Positions 52,703-61,514 of a stretch of DNA of 64,000 bases are shown in pieces (positions within the stretch are counted from its first letter, which is position 1; each line of letters opens with the position of its first letter). The stretch spans positions 235,864 to 299,863 of the forward strand of contig CAWACK010000020.1 of NCBI GenBank assembly GCA_963780545.1. The letters are read 5' to 3'. Below the pieces are notes generated by a model. The model worked only from the letters and a program-made list of their open reading frames with translations. It was not told where the DNA came from and did not search any database. The position numbers and the translations under genes are program-made. The DNA comes from UBA8941 sp963780545 (GTDB lineage: Archaea > Thermoproteota > Bathyarchaeia > TCS64).

Positions 52703-53677
52703 TTAAACGGCGTGTTTGAGCCTTGTGATGAAGTCTCGGATTCGAGTTTTGGTGGTGTGCAGGGTTTCTCTTAGGTTATGTGGATTCTCGATGAAGCCCA
52801 TTATGCCGTTTGGTTCGATCATGAGTACGACTACGAGGAATATCATGGGGTAAAGGGCATCGTAGTCGCTTGCGGCGATGCCGAATAGGGCGACGGCGAG
52901 GGAGCTGAGGACGTTCTGTAGCACCGATGCGATGATGCCACCGATGACGGCGCCGAGTACGTTGTCTAGTCCCCCGATTACGCAGCCGGACATGACTATC
53001 ACGAGGAATGTGTCGCTGTAGCCGAGGTCCGTGTATTGCCAAAGGGGAATAATGGCGCCTGCCAAGCCGGCGAATGCGCCTGTGAGGAACCAGCTGATCA
53101 AGTGAATAGTGAGTACATTGACTCCGACGCCTTCCGCTAGGGATTCGTCCTCAGCCACGGCACGTAGCGCTATGCCATGTTTGAACCTACCAAGGAATAA
53201 GGCGAGGGCGATGACGAGGATGGTGCAGACGGCTAGGGTGACGAGTAGGACGCCGGGGTAGCCTCCAAATGTGAAGTCGTAGGCTGTGAGGCTGTAGCCT
53301 TGTGTGGCGTAGCCTACATGGTATAGGAACCAGTAGCTGTAAATGGAGACGATGGAGCCGATGACCAAAGCCATGGAGAAGAAGACGAAGGTGAGTGTGA
53401 TCTCCTTTGCGCCCGTTGCCTTGATTGGGCGAACGACGAGGAGGTAGAGGGTCACCCCTAGTAGGCCGCAGAGCAGCATCGATGCTGGCCAAGTCAAGTA
53501 TACGTTGTAGTGGTAAATGGTGACCATCGTGAAGGCGATGAGGGTTCCGATGGTCGCTATGGCCGTGTGGGCGAAGTTGGCGAACTTCTCGACCATGTAG
53601 GTGAATGTGAAGCCTACGCAGAGTACGACGATTACCCCCATCTGGATCAACGAGTTTACGATGATGGGGGAGAGCAT
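52703..53677 (-). CDS. LivH-like branched-chain amino acid ABC permease
   Basis: A 324-residue membrane protein of the LivH/LivM permease family with eight or more helices. The family loop is ALRAVAEDESLAEGVGVNV near residue 180, followed by TGAFAGLAGAIIPLWQ and SGCVIGGLDNVLGAVIGGI. Its usual partners (LivM, the two ATPases LivF and LivG, and the binding protein) are not next to it. So it is either an orphan or belongs to a scattered transporter. Start ATG 53677. Confidence 0.85.
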   Translation of the reverse strand: MLSPIIVNSLIQMGVIVVLCVGFTFTYMVEKFANFAHTAIATIGTLIAFTMVTIYHYNVYLTWPASMLLCGLLGVTLYLLVVRPIKATGAKEITLTFVFFSMALVIGSIVSIYSYWFLYHVGYATQGYSLTAYDFTFGGYPGVLLVTLAVCTILVIALALFLGRFKHGIALRAVAEDESLAEGVGVNVLTIHLISWFLTGAFAGLAGAIIPLWQYTDLGYSDTFLVIVMSGCVIGGLDNVLGAVIGGIIASVLQNVLSSLAVALFGIAASDYDALYPMIFLVVVLMIEPNGIMGFIENPHNLRETLHTTKTRIRDFITRLKHAV

Positions 53678-53748
53678 ATCTACTCACGGTTGTGTAGATC
53701 CTTAAAAAAGATAACTGAGGGAGTCTTAGCTTCCGCTAGCTTTATGAA

Positions 53749-53770
53749 ATGAAAAAAAAGAAGAAAGAAA
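53749..53770 (-). terminator. T-rich terminator of the S-layer-like gene
   Basis: On the reverse strand a run of T and C (TTTTCTTTCTTC then eight T) begins about 10 bases after the TAA at 53781. This is a typical archaeal U-rich stop for a strongly expressed gene. Confidence 0.6.
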
Positions 53771-53780
53771 AGGTTTAGTT

Positions 53781-56687
53781 TTAAGCGATCTTGCGGCTGA
53801 TCTGCATCAGGGCCACGATGGCCGCGAGTGCAGCTACCAGGCTTGCGCCGATGGCGCCGTAGACCAGAGTCGTCAGGTTGTTCGCTGAGGATGCAGCGTT
53901 GTTGGCTGCTGTCTCAGCGGCTGTGGCGGCTGCTGTTGCGGCGTCTGCCTTCGTGCCTGCGGTTGTAGCTGCCGTTGTTGCAGCGTCTGCCGAGGTCTTG
54001 GCTGCGCTTGCAGCTGTTGAGGCAGCGGTTGCTGCGCTGGAGGCTGCGTTCGCTGTTGTGGCAACGTTGCCTACGGTTGTGCCTAAGCTTGTTACGCTGT
54101 TAGCGACAGATGCGACCTGAGCTGCTAGGGCAGTGATCTGGGCGTTGGTCTGGCTAGATGCTGCAGCTGTTACATTGAAGCTTCCACTTGCAATCAGACT
54201 GTTGTCTGTGCCGATCCAGCTGAAGGTGTACATACCCGTAGCTGCGTCGGTATCAAGAGTCATTGGGTTCCCGCCAGCGGTCTGGCTTGAGTACGGGGCT
54301 GTGTACCAGTCGCCCGTTTTAACCCATGTTTTCAATGCGTCACCCTGGAAGAGAACGGAACCACTTGGATCCATGATCTTAAGGTTGCTGCCGTAGACTA
54401 CACCCGTTGGATCGTTACCGAAGGAGTCCTCCAGCTGGAAGGAAATTGTGTCCCCTGCACCGAAGGTTGCCTTTCTAGGCGTAGCGACGACGTGCGTAGC
54501 ACCGATTACGAAGCTTGTTGTAGCCATGAATGCGCTAGGGGAATTGTCGGTAGCGTTGATGTAGTATTTACCTGGGCTAAGCGTAGTGCTGCTTGGCGAT
54601 GCGACCCACCAACCAAGGAGGTTACCGCTGCCAGTGTTACCAGATGTCCCGGTGATTACAGCAGTTCCTGGAGTTGGCCAAGTGGCGTTTTTAACGTCCA
54701 TTGTCCACCAGTTTCCTACTACGCCTGAGCTGGTCAAGTTGTATAGGACGAAGTTCGGAGTCCACCCTCCAACAGCATCGAAACCCTTGCCGCTTATCGT
54801 AACGTTAAAGCCGCTTGGGAAGGTCGTCGAAGAGAGTGAGATCGATGTACCATATGTTACGGTGAATGAGGTAGTTACAGGGATGCCTGCAGCTACATCG
54901 AACACCTGTACGGTGTATGTGCCCGGCGCTAGTGTTGGGATAGTTAGGTCTGTGGCCGGTAGAACGCCACCTGCTTGGACAGTACCGCTTGAGACAAGCG
55001 TCGTCCAGGTGCTACCGGTTCCGATAGAGACGTTAAAGGTACCAACAGGATTGGTTGAGAACCCGCTGCCTGTCAGCGTAGTGTGCCAACCAACCGGTCC
55101 GCTCGAGTCGGCAAGAGCTATGATTACGTTGCCGATTGTGAAGGACACAGTGTCAGATAGTGTTGCATTTGCGATGTAGGCATTGATCTTGTAGCTTCCA
55201 GATGTCTGGAGAGGAACAGTGAATTGGCTGCTGAATGTGCCGTCGGACGCGGTCTTCGTAGTGCCAAAGTTCGCGACATAAACCCCGTTAAGGTCAAGGT
55301 CGACTGTTACGGTGATGCCGGATACTCTTTCGTAGTCTGTGCCTGAAACCGTTACTTTGTTGCCCTGTGCGGCGAATGAAGGCGTCACACTTACAGTAGG
55401 CTGCGCAGTAATCTGGAAGTCTGCGGAAGCATGACGAGCAGGAACGCCGTGAGCCGTGACCGTGATGGTGTAGTCATCCTTGATGTTCTTGCCATTAGGA
55501 ACAACGACGTCGAATGAGAACCTGCCATTGATGTCGGCTGTTGGATAGTGTGATGGATTGTATATCGTCATGACCTGATCTGTCATACCAGGCTCGCTGA
55601 GTACAACGTCACCGTAGTGGAAGGTGTCGCCGTATGTGAATCCGCGACCAAGAATGTGCACGATGGCACCAGTCACTGATAATGTTGGAGTGATGCTGAT
55701 CGTTGGCCCCACTGAGAAGGCGGCACTATAGGTTACACCGTCGCCATCGAGGGCTTCGATTGCACCAATTGAGGGATTAGCTAAACCTGATGGGATGGTC
55801 ACAGAAACTGATACGGACCCGAGGCTGTTGGTTGAGACGTGAGTCAATGAGTATAATGGAGTCGCTAAAGTGTAGTAAGAGTAGCCAATAGTAATGGGAG
55901 CAGTATTTGCGGGTGTTCCAGGTGTTGTGAAGACTACCGCTACGGCACCAGTTATGTAGTTGATGCTGCCTGAGCTTATGGTAGCACCATTTATACTACC
56001 ATCAGCAAGGTTGTCAGTTCCCACGGCGGCTCCACCGACATACACCGTTAAAGTTCCGGGCTTCACAAGCGCGTTCTTGAGTGTTCCGGAGAAGGATGTC
56101 GTTGAACCATCACCGGTACTAAAAGCCTCATATGGAGCACCTATGGTGACGATTGGGGTCCAACCAGGAACCGCGGGTACACCATTGTTGTAGACGATTT
56201 TAACGTCCATCAATCCGGAGAAGCCGTAGAGCTTGAGGGCGACCGAGTCGCCGGCGAGCCCTGAGGAGGAACTCAAACTGATAGTTGATGTTACAGTGAA
56301 TCCGTCACTGTAGAAGTTACCAGCGGAGTCCTTTATGGTTATGGAGTGGGAACCGTTAGTGGCTTCGGGGACGTTGAACCACACGTTATATGTACCATCG
56401 CTTGCGACGGTTGTGCTGTTCACGAGGCCGTTTATTCCGTTCCATGTGTGTGTTACGTCGTCCCAGTAGAGCTGTACTGTTGTGCCTGGTGGCTCGCCGT
56501 TTCCTTTAACTACAATGGTATCACCCTTTATGCCTGATGTTACCGCGGGTGGTACGATTGCAGGAGTTCCTGCACTGGTATTTTGAACAGTTGTGAATCC
56601 AGTAGCGTTAGCGAACATTATAGATGGAATTAGAGCTATCATCATTGAGACAATTACGAATATTGGTAAAGCTTTTTTAACATTCAT
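53781..56687 (-). CDS. S-layer-like surface protein with Ig-like repeats, Ala-rich coiled-coil stalk and membrane anchor
   Basis: A 968-residue protein. The signal peptide (LPIFVIVSMMIALIPSIMFA) is followed by about 800 residues of repeated IPT/TIG-like beta modules, each with a GSGFS, KGNGEPPGTTV or ISGKGFD type turn. The last 120 residues are an Ala/Thr-rich heptad coiled coil (AASSAATAASTAASAAKT, ADAATAAATAAE). A single helix (LVYGAIGASLVAALAAIVAL) and a basic end (ISRKIA) close the protein. This stalk-plus-anchor layout is that of archaeal S-layer proteins. Composition is high in Ser, Thr and Gly with few Lys. A GGTG site lies nine bases before ATG 56687, after a long AT-rich leader. A T-rich terminator follows. 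Confidence 0.85.
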   Translation of the reverse strand: MNVKKALPIFVIVSMMIALIPSIMFANATGFTTVQNTSAGTPAIVPPAVTSGIKGDTIVVKGNGEPPGTTVQLYWDDVTHTWNGINGLVNSTTVASDGTYNVWFNVPEATNGSHSITIKDSAGNFYSDGFTVTSTISLSSSSGLAGDSVALKLYGFSGLMDVKIVYNNGVPAVPGWTPIVTIGAPYEAFSTGDGSTTSFSGTLKNALVKPGTLTVYVGGAAVGTDNLADGSINGATISSGSINYITGAVAVVFTTPGTPANTAPITIGYSYYTLATPLYSLTHVSTNSLGSVSVSVTIPSGLANPSIGAIEALDGDGVTYSAAFSVGPTISITPTLSVTGAIVHILGRGFTYGDTFHYGDVVLSEPGMTDQVMTIYNPSHYPTADINGRFSFDVVVPNGKNIKDDYTITVTAHGVPARHASADFQITAQPTVSVTPSFAAQGNKVTVSGTDYERVSGITVTVDLDLNGVYVANFGTTKTASDGTFSSQFTVPLQTSGSYKINAYIANATLSDTVSFTIGNVIIALADSSGPVGWHTTLTGSGFSTNPVGTFNVSIGTGSTWTTLVSSGTVQAGGVLPATDLTIPTLAPGTYTVQVFDVAAGIPVTTSFTVTYGTSISLSSTTFPSGFNVTISGKGFDAVGGWTPNFVLYNLTSSGVVGNWWTMDVKNATWPTPGTAVITGTSGNTGSGNLLGWWVASPSSTTLSPGKYYINATDNSPSAFMATTSFVIGATHVVATPRKATFGAGDTISFQLEDSFGNDPTGVVYGSNLKIMDPSGSVLFQGDALKTWVKTGDWYTAPYSSQTAGGNPMTLDTDAATGMYTFSWIGTDNSLIASGSFNVTAAASSQTNAQITALAAQVASVANSVTSLGTTVGNVATTANAASSAATAASTAASAAKTSADAATTAATTAGTKADAATAAATAAETAANNAASSANNLTTLVYGAIGASLVAALAAIVALMQISRKIA

Positions 56688-56813
56688 TTTCTATTTTTCA
56701 CCTTTTGTTTATCGTCTCGGTAGGGTCTGAGGAGTCTCAAACCTATCTACCACGACGATTGAGAACACGAACCCGATTATGATACTTAAGCGTATGTCTA
56801 CAGGACCCCGCCG

Positions 56814-56843
56814 TTGTATACAAGTTGGGGACAATGTATACAT
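56814..56843. promoter_or_regulatory. Pair of TGTATACA palindromes upstream of the S-layer-like gene
   Basis: Two perfect 10-bp palindromes, TTGTATACAA (56814-56823) and ATGTATACAT (56834-56843), lie 20 bp apart centre to centre, two helical turns. A weaker copy, TTGTATATG, is near 56980. They lie between the S-layer-like gene and the regulator pair 57036-58186, which read in the same direction. Ribbon-helix-helix proteins bind short tandem palindromes like these, so these sites are candidate operators for the two regulators. The rest of the 350 bp from 56688 to 57035 is AT-rich with no gene. Confidence 0.55.
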
Positions 56844-57035
56844 ATACATGAATTGTCTCAAAAAAAAAGAACAAGAAAAAGGGGCGCATTTCAGTAATAT
56901 TAACAATTACATCCAGGTTTCAAGTAATTAGGTTCTATTTGGGGAAAAAGGGCAACATACACTATATTTTCCTGAAATTGTATATGTGTTAAAAACCAAT
57001 GATAATATTTTTAAAAATAACAAATTAATTATAAA

Positions 57036-57623
57036 TCAGCGCTTTTTGATCTTCAAGTATCTTATCGTGGCCATGCCGCGTAGGCTATCTCTCTCCACCT
57101 CATTGTAACCGAGAGACTCCATCAACCCGTGGACGTAGCTGATGAGGAGGTCGGTGAACTCCTTAGACATCATGAAGGCGGTGAAGCGGAGGGTAGCGTT
57201 GTCCCCGTCAACAATCTCGACCTCGTCAAGATTCCAGCTGGTGAGCAGATCCTCCCGGAGGAATTCGAATACCTCGGACTCACCGAGCTTCCCTGAGATG
57301 TAAGTTCCGTACCACCGACCATCTTCCTCCCAGAGCATCTTAAGCTCCTCCGCGTGGTCCTTAAAATCCTCGATTAACTGGCTGAGGCTCCCACGCGGTA
57401 CCACCATGGCGCCCGCTCCGCGTTGGATCTCCCTCATGCGGTAGGCATCCACCACTGTCTTGGGCGTTGCACCTAGGCTCTCAGCTCTTAGAGCCTCCTC
57501 GAGTACCTCCATTGCATAGCTTGTGAGGCTAGTCCCCCTCTTCGCCGATGTCTCCCTGAGGCGGCTCACAAGCTTACTTGGAAGGATGAGCAGCTTTGAG
57601 TCCTCAGGTTGCTTCTTCGTCAA
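57036..57623 (-). CDS. Ribbon-helix-helix regulator, paralogue A
   Basis: A 195-residue protein. Residues 10-48 (LLILPSKLVSRLRETSAKRG, then SLTSYAMEVLEEALR) have the ribbon-helix-helix (MetJ/Arc/CopG) pattern of a beta strand and two helices for DNA binding. Residues 85-195 form a second alpha/beta domain (LWEEDGRWYGTYISGKLG, LLISYVHGLMESLGYNEVER) shared with the next gene, possibly a ligand-sensing or dimer domain. The TTG start at 57623 overlaps the stop of paralogue B by four bases (TTGA). Its neighbours on the downstream side are the palindrome pair and the S-layer-like gene. Confidence 0.72.
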   Translation of the reverse strand: MTKKQPEDSKLLILPSKLVSRLRETSAKRGTSLTSYAMEVLEEALRAESLGATPKTVVDAYRMREIQRGAGAMVVPRGSLSQLIEDFKDHAEELKMLWEEDGRWYGTYISGKLGESEVFEFLREDLLTSWNLDEVEIVDGDNATLRFTAFMMSKEFTDLLISYVHGLMESLGYNEVERDSLRGMATIRYLKIKKR

Positions 57624-58186
57624 TCCTTCACCAGCCTTATGTGAATGATGCCTCGGCTTGCCTCGTTCTCAGCTGTCTTGTAACCGAGGACCTGGAAGGC
57701 GGCTTCTATGAATGTGGCGAAGACCTCTGTGTAGCCTCGGGTATATCGTTCGTTAATGCAGCTGACGTTGAGTTCGCCGCTCTTTCCCTTCTCGGTGGTG
57801 AATTGGCTTCCATGTGTGAGGAATCGTAGTGCTTCGGTGAGCTTCTTCTCTGGTTCGCTGCCTTTGTTTTGGAAATATTTACCGTACCAGAAGCCCATTT
57901 CGCGCCAGAGGTCCTTTATCTTCTCCTTATTCTCCCCGTAGGCTACGTCTACGACCTGGTAATACAGATGCTCGACTGTGAAGGTGAGGCCCATCTCCCT
58001 CGCCTTCTCCAGGTCGCCTCGGCTGCCCACGATCTCCTTGAGGTTGAGGCCCTGTTTCTCCGCAAGGAGCGCTTGCTCGAGGATGTCGTTAACTGTCTGG
58101 TAGACCGTGAGGCCACGCTTGTCCGCTATCTCGGCGACCTTATTTGCGAGGTCCTCCTCAGCGGCAAGCATCTTTCTCTTAGACAC
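57620..58186 (-). CDS. Ribbon-helix-helix regulator, paralogue B
   Basis: A 188-residue protein with the same layout as paralogue A. An N-terminal strand-helix-helix (LANKVAEIADKRG, LTVYQTVNDILEQALLAEK) is followed by a C-terminal domain (IKDLWREMGFWYGKYFQNK, EVFATFIEAAFQVLGYKTAEN) that ends RGIIHIRLVKD, close to paralogue A's RGMATIRYLKI. GTG 58186 has a run of G (GGGGGG) upstream. The two are a tandem duplication and are translationally coupled; they may form a heterodimer, by inference. The 200 bp upstream of 58186 holds no gene. Confidence 0.72.
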   Translation of the reverse strand: MSKRKMLAAEEDLANKVAEIADKRGLTVYQTVNDILEQALLAEKQGLNLKEIVGSRGDLEKAREMGLTFTVEHLYYQVVDVAYGENKEKIKDLWREMGFWYGKYFQNKGSEPEKKLTEALRFLTHGSQFTTEKGKSGELNVSCINERYTRGYTEVFATFIEAAFQVLGYKTAENEASRGIIHIRLVKD

Positions 58187-58384
58187 GTCGAGCCCCCCGG
58201 TATGAAGGTTCCAATTTGACTAATTCTCCTTCCTCTCTAAAACCTTTTACCAGATTTACACCTAACTCAATACAGAAAGTGGGGTCTTCCCTATTAAATT
58301 CAGGGTTTAGAACAGCCGTTCTTATATTATGAACATACTGTAGAGGATAAGTGAACCTGCACCTGAACTTGGAACGCACGGAGT

Positions 58385-58873
58385 TTACCATGGCTCCTTC
58401 TTCCAGTTCAGACCCCAGGCGAATAGGTTGCTTACGTAATGGACAGGAATAGTGGTCACGATCATCGCTACGTCCTGCTGCCATGTAGGTCTGGGCTCCA
58501 CAAGGCTTCCAAACAGAATAGCAAGGAGGATGAAACCAACCTGATCCCAGAGAGGCAGAGGTCGACCGGGTATTAACCCCAACCGCCTCTTAATGAAGGC
58601 AAAGAGCAGGTCGCCCACTATTGCACCTGCAGCGAACAGGAACCCCTGGAGCAGGTTACCCTGGATGACCCCGACTAAGGTCCCCACTACAACGCCCGAG
58701 AGGGTGCCCCAAATCGTCTTGTGGTCCCCGAGGACCCGCTTGCCATCCCTCCAGTTCCTGCCGCCATCTAAGGGGCCACCGCCGTGGAGTAGAACCGGGG
58801 CAGCGTTGGCGAAGTAGGCCGGGAGGAAGAGCCATATCGTTCCAACGAACCAGTCTATGACTTCTATCGCCAC
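58385..58873 (-). CDS. carS: CDP-archaeol synthase
   Basis: Transfers CMP from CTP to 2,3-geranylgeranylglyceryl phosphate to make CDP-archaeol, the activated lipid for archaeal polar heads. The 162-residue protein has five hydrophobic segments and the family marks AYFANAAPVLLHGGGPLDGG, WRDGKRVLGDHKTIWGTLSG and GDLLFAFIKRRLGLIPGRPLPLWDQ. It overlaps the radB stop by 10 bp. This gene marks the sequence as archaeal. Confidence 0.95.
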   Translation of the reverse strand: MAIEVIDWFVGTIWLFLPAYFANAAPVLLHGGGPLDGGRNWRDGKRVLGDHKTIWGTLSGVVVGTLVGVIQGNLLQGFLFAAGAIVGDLLFAFIKRRLGLIPGRPLPLWDQVGFILLAILFGSLVEPRPTWQQDVAMIVTTIPVHYVSNLFAWGLNWKKEPW

Positions 58874-59559
58874 CTCTCCTCATCACCTATTCCACTTTGG
58901 TTTATCGCGAATCTTGCCGCCCCTCTCATTATCTTGGGCTTCTCAACAGTCGCCTGCTTGACACCTTGTGTTGTGGTATTTTCGAGCTTCACCACGACGT
59001 CGCTCCAGAACCGCAGGAGGCGCTGTGCGACGGGTTCAACAGCAGGTACCGGGGAGTCGATGACGCTTCGAACCTGGCCGGTCGCCACTACGGCTACTCC
59101 CCTGGTCAACGCGGTCTCTTTTATCAGTCCAAGCTGGCGGTTTAACTCTTTGTTTTCAGCAAACGTAGTCTGTGTATCGCCCGTCTCTACTCTGTAAAGG
59201 CCTGTGACGGAGTCGATCACTACAAGGTCGCCGGGTTGTAGCTGTTCGGGAAGGTAGTCAAACACCTCTGCTTGCTCCTCGAAGGTTGTCGGGCGGGCAT
59301 AGTTTAGGCGCCTCAGATTCTTCTCCTTCTCAGTTATCTGAATAAGGCGTTCCGGGCTAAACTTACCGTCAGAATCGACATAAGTGACACGGGCAGCCGG
59401 ATCCAATTGGAGCAGCTTAGCGGCAATGCTGAGGATAATCACCGTTTTGCCGGATCCGGACTCACCGTAGAACAGTGTAACGGTCCCTTGAGATACCCCT
59501 CCGCTGAGCCGAGAATCGAGACTCATTGAGCCGGTGGGTATCCTCCGCCTGACCTCCAT
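58864..59559 (-). CDS. radB: RadB, RecA/RadA-family ATPase
   Basis: A 231-residue RecA-fold protein without the N-terminal DNA-binding domain of RadA, as is usual for RadB. It starts RRRIPTGSMSLDSRLSGGVSQG (substrate loop). Walker A is YGESGSGKTVIIL near residue 32, and Walker B is LVVIDSVTGLYR near 110. The switch region is VAVVATGQVRSV. It regulates or assists homologous recombination in euryarchaea and some TACK archaea. It overlaps pfkB by about 98 bp and carS by 10 bp, forming a compact operon. An internal ATG at residue 12 (MSLDSRLSGG) is a possible later start that would shorten the overlap. Confidence 0.9.
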   Translation of the reverse strand: MEVRRRIPTGSMSLDSRLSGGVSQGTVTLFYGESGSGKTVIILSIAAKLLQLDPAARVTYVDSDGKFSPERLIQITEKEKNLRRLNYARPTTFEEQAEVFDYLPEQLQPGDLVVIDSVTGLYRVETGDTQTTFAENKELNRQLGLIKETALTRGVAVVATGQVRSVIDSPVPAVEPVAQRLLRFWSDVVVKLENTTTQGVKQATVEKPKIMRGAARFAINQSGIGDEERWR

Positions 59560-60565
59560 CGTCTAAGTCTTGAACTCTAGGCCTTAAAGGCTTAATGTGG
59601 TCGCACTTAGGACAGTTGAAGACTGTTCTTTGAGGAGCCTCTGAACGTTTTTCGCTGTTACAGCCGATGTCGCCCCTGGAGAAGTGACGCAGGATAGCTC
59701 CCGCTGCCTGGCCTTCCAGAAGCGCTTCGACGAAAGTCTCAGTTGATGCCTCGACCGGATTTTGCTGATGTAGCAGGCTGTGGATGATCCCGGCGCATAA
59801 GGCGTCGCCTGCGCCGGTGGGGTCTATCTCCTCAACCCTGAATCCTGGCATGGTGATCGTGGTTTTGTTTCTGAGGGCCACGAGTCCGTCTCTTCCCTTT
59901 GTCACTATTACGGTATGTGCCCCCTTCTCTCCCAGCTTTTCGGCGGCCTCCTTTGGTGATTCGACGCCTGTGACTAGGCGTGCTTCCTCCTCGTTTAGGT
60001 GAAGGATGTCTATGCCGCCGAGGGCTGAGGTTAGGTGCTTCCAGTCAGGCTCCATTGGAGGGATGACGTCAACGATCGTTGTCGCGTTCGCCTCGTGTGC
60101 CGTCTTCAGTATCCTTGAAAGTTCTCCGTCGACGTATCTTAAACCACCAATGGTTCCTATGTAGATTATCCGTGGGTGAAACTCAAGAAGCTTAATGATA
60201 TGCTCGGGGCTGAGAAGTGTGTTTGCCGCGAGCTCGGCAATGAAACGTCTGTCCTCACCCTCAACGGTTAGGGAAATGTTCTTCGCCGTCGAGACATCTC
60301 GGAGCCTCTGTGGCTTCGGGTCGACTCCAGCTGCCTTGAGGTTATCCTCTATGTATTTACCTAACATATCTTCGCCTATGCAGCCAGCAGCTGAGACGCC
60401 CTTCTGTCCAAGCTGGGCGAGGTCTATTGAGGTATTGGCTGCGTGACCACCGACGTTTATCGTGATACCGTCAGGAGCGTAAATGAGGCCACTCGGTGGC
60501 GTGATTGCTGGAAGGTGAGGAGCCACTATATCGATCATGAAGCTTCCTGCACAGAGAACTTCCAC
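59462..60565 (-). CDS. PfkB-family sugar/nucleoside kinase with C-terminal extension
   Basis: A 367-residue kinase. The substrate and nucleotide motifs are INVGGHAANTSIDLAQLGQK near residue 35 and IDPTGAGDALCAGIIHSLL near 245 (catalytic Asp in GAGD). It phosphorylates a sugar or nucleoside, not determinable here. The kinase domain should end near residue 290. A further 70 residues (CNSEKRSEAPQRTVFNCPKC and on) run over the radB start for 98 bp. They carry a CPKC pair but no known domain. Whether the extension is real, or a frameshift removed an earlier stop, is open. Start GTG 60565. Confidence 0.82.
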   Translation of the reverse strand: MEVLCAGSFMIDIVAPHLPAITPPSGLIYAPDGITINVGGHAANTSIDLAQLGQKGVSAAGCIGEDMLGKYIEDNLKAAGVDPKPQRLRDVSTAKNISLTVEGEDRRFIAELAANTLLSPEHIIKLLEFHPRIIYIGTIGGLRYVDGELSRILKTAHEANATTIVDVIPPMEPDWKHLTSALGGIDILHLNEEEARLVTGVESPKEAAEKLGEKGAHTVIVTKGRDGLVALRNKTTITMPGFRVEEIDPTGAGDALCAGIIHSLLHQQNPVEASTETFVEALLEGQAAGAILRHFSRGDIGCNSEKRSEAPQRTVFNCPKCDHIKPLRPRVQDLDDGGQAEDTHRLNESRFSAQRRGISRDRYTVLR

Positions 60566-61178
60566 AGCTTGTCACGTCAGTGTTAAGCTCGGAGCGTTTA
60601 ATGGTTTGTGTGAGCTCCCGCCTTCTTAAAACTAGCTGATGAATGTTAACCACATCCTCAAGACATATGCAGTACTTACCTTCATCAAACTTCTAATTGA
60701 GGTCAAGTGTTCCTAGTCTGATTAGGCGCGCGCATTCCCAAGGAGGTTTCCCCATTGTTTCCCGTCGCTTTGAGTTTTAACTTTTAATCTCCACTGTTTT
60801 CTTAATGCATGATTTGTGAAAGGGGGATCCAAATTGTCCTCGATTAAAAGATAATAAGGGAATAGCAAAGCACCTAAAAAAATTATTCTAAACAAACAGT
60901 GTGACATGCTAATTTTTTTACGCTAGCCTATACCGAGACCTGTTGTTAGCTGACCGAATAATCACATAATAGGCTAGCGTAACTAAGTCGATTTAGTCTA
61001 TGGTAACTTCCCAAAAACATATTAAATTTCTTGAGCTGGGAATAGATGCCCGGTTCAAATATGGTCCTGAAACATACTTCTCATTTCGAACGTTTCACTC
61101 AAGAAGGAAACAATCATAGGGGACACCACACCACGCTTAGACAAACTAGTTGTTTTAGGGTACCCTATATAACTAGGC
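60566..61178. other. Gene-poor stretch with a strong inverted repeat
   Basis: About 600 bp upstream of pfkB, AT-rich, with the 14-bp inverted repeat described separately. Reading frames up to 61 codons occur on the reverse strand near 60722-60907 but show no recognisable family, codon bias or start signal. I see no gene. Confidence 0.4.
60918..60982. repeat. Perfect 14-bp inverted repeat with 37-bp loop
   Basis: TTACGCTAGCCTAT (60918-60931) pairs exactly with ATAGGCTAGCGTAA (60969-60982). The spacer of 37 bp is long for a terminator, and no T-run follows. It could be an RNA structure, a protein site or ends of a very small element. It stands in a gene-poor region near a probable transposase remnant. 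Confidence 0.6.
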
Positions 61179-61397
61179 TTGCTGGGCAAATCTTGCTGGA
61201 TGAGTGGGAAGTGCGCACGACAGAGATCTAAGTCCCCCGCTCCTGGGGGACGCGCGCGCGGCCTTCTGGTAAGGGGGCTGGCTCAGGTGGTGATTCATGT
61301 TTCACTCAGCATGATCTCGATGCTCACCGTCGCGGTGACCGCCGCGAGGGTGGGTGTGCCACGTCTGGTAAGGTGCATCAAGCGCTTCGTCGAGTGA
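61179..61397 (+). pseudogene. Probable transposase C-terminal remnant
   Basis: The plus-strand frame ending TGA 61397 reads GLAQVVIHVSLSMISMLTVA and then VGVPRLVRCIKRFVE. That is the hydrophobic, then basic, end seen in several DDE transposases (the segment after the catalytic Glu). Nothing upstream in any frame restores the catalytic core, so this is at most a remnant. Just before it are a GC-rich hairpin (GTCCCCC-N6-GGGGGAC, 61232-61251) and a CGCGCGCGCG tract. The family is not certain. Confidence 0.35.
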
Positions 61398-61514
61398 GTG
61401 CGTCGTAGCTATGGGGGTTTGCCCAGGGTTTCCTATTGCTTTGTGCGGGTTCTGTGCAATGTGGAGATAACGTGCCCGATCGATCAACCTCCAGGTCCTG
61501 TTGGGCGCAGATAT

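Noticed and set aside
54586..55179. A 197-codon frame on the plus strand inside the S-layer-like gene
   Set aside because: Antisense shadow of a Ser/Thr/Gly-rich gene; no start signal or family.
58179..58484. A 101-codon reverse-strand frame between carS and the regulators
   Set aside because: Overlaps the end of carS in another frame and shows no family.
60722..60907. A 61-codon reverse-strand frame
   Set aside because: No recognisable family, no ribosome-binding site, and low-information composition.
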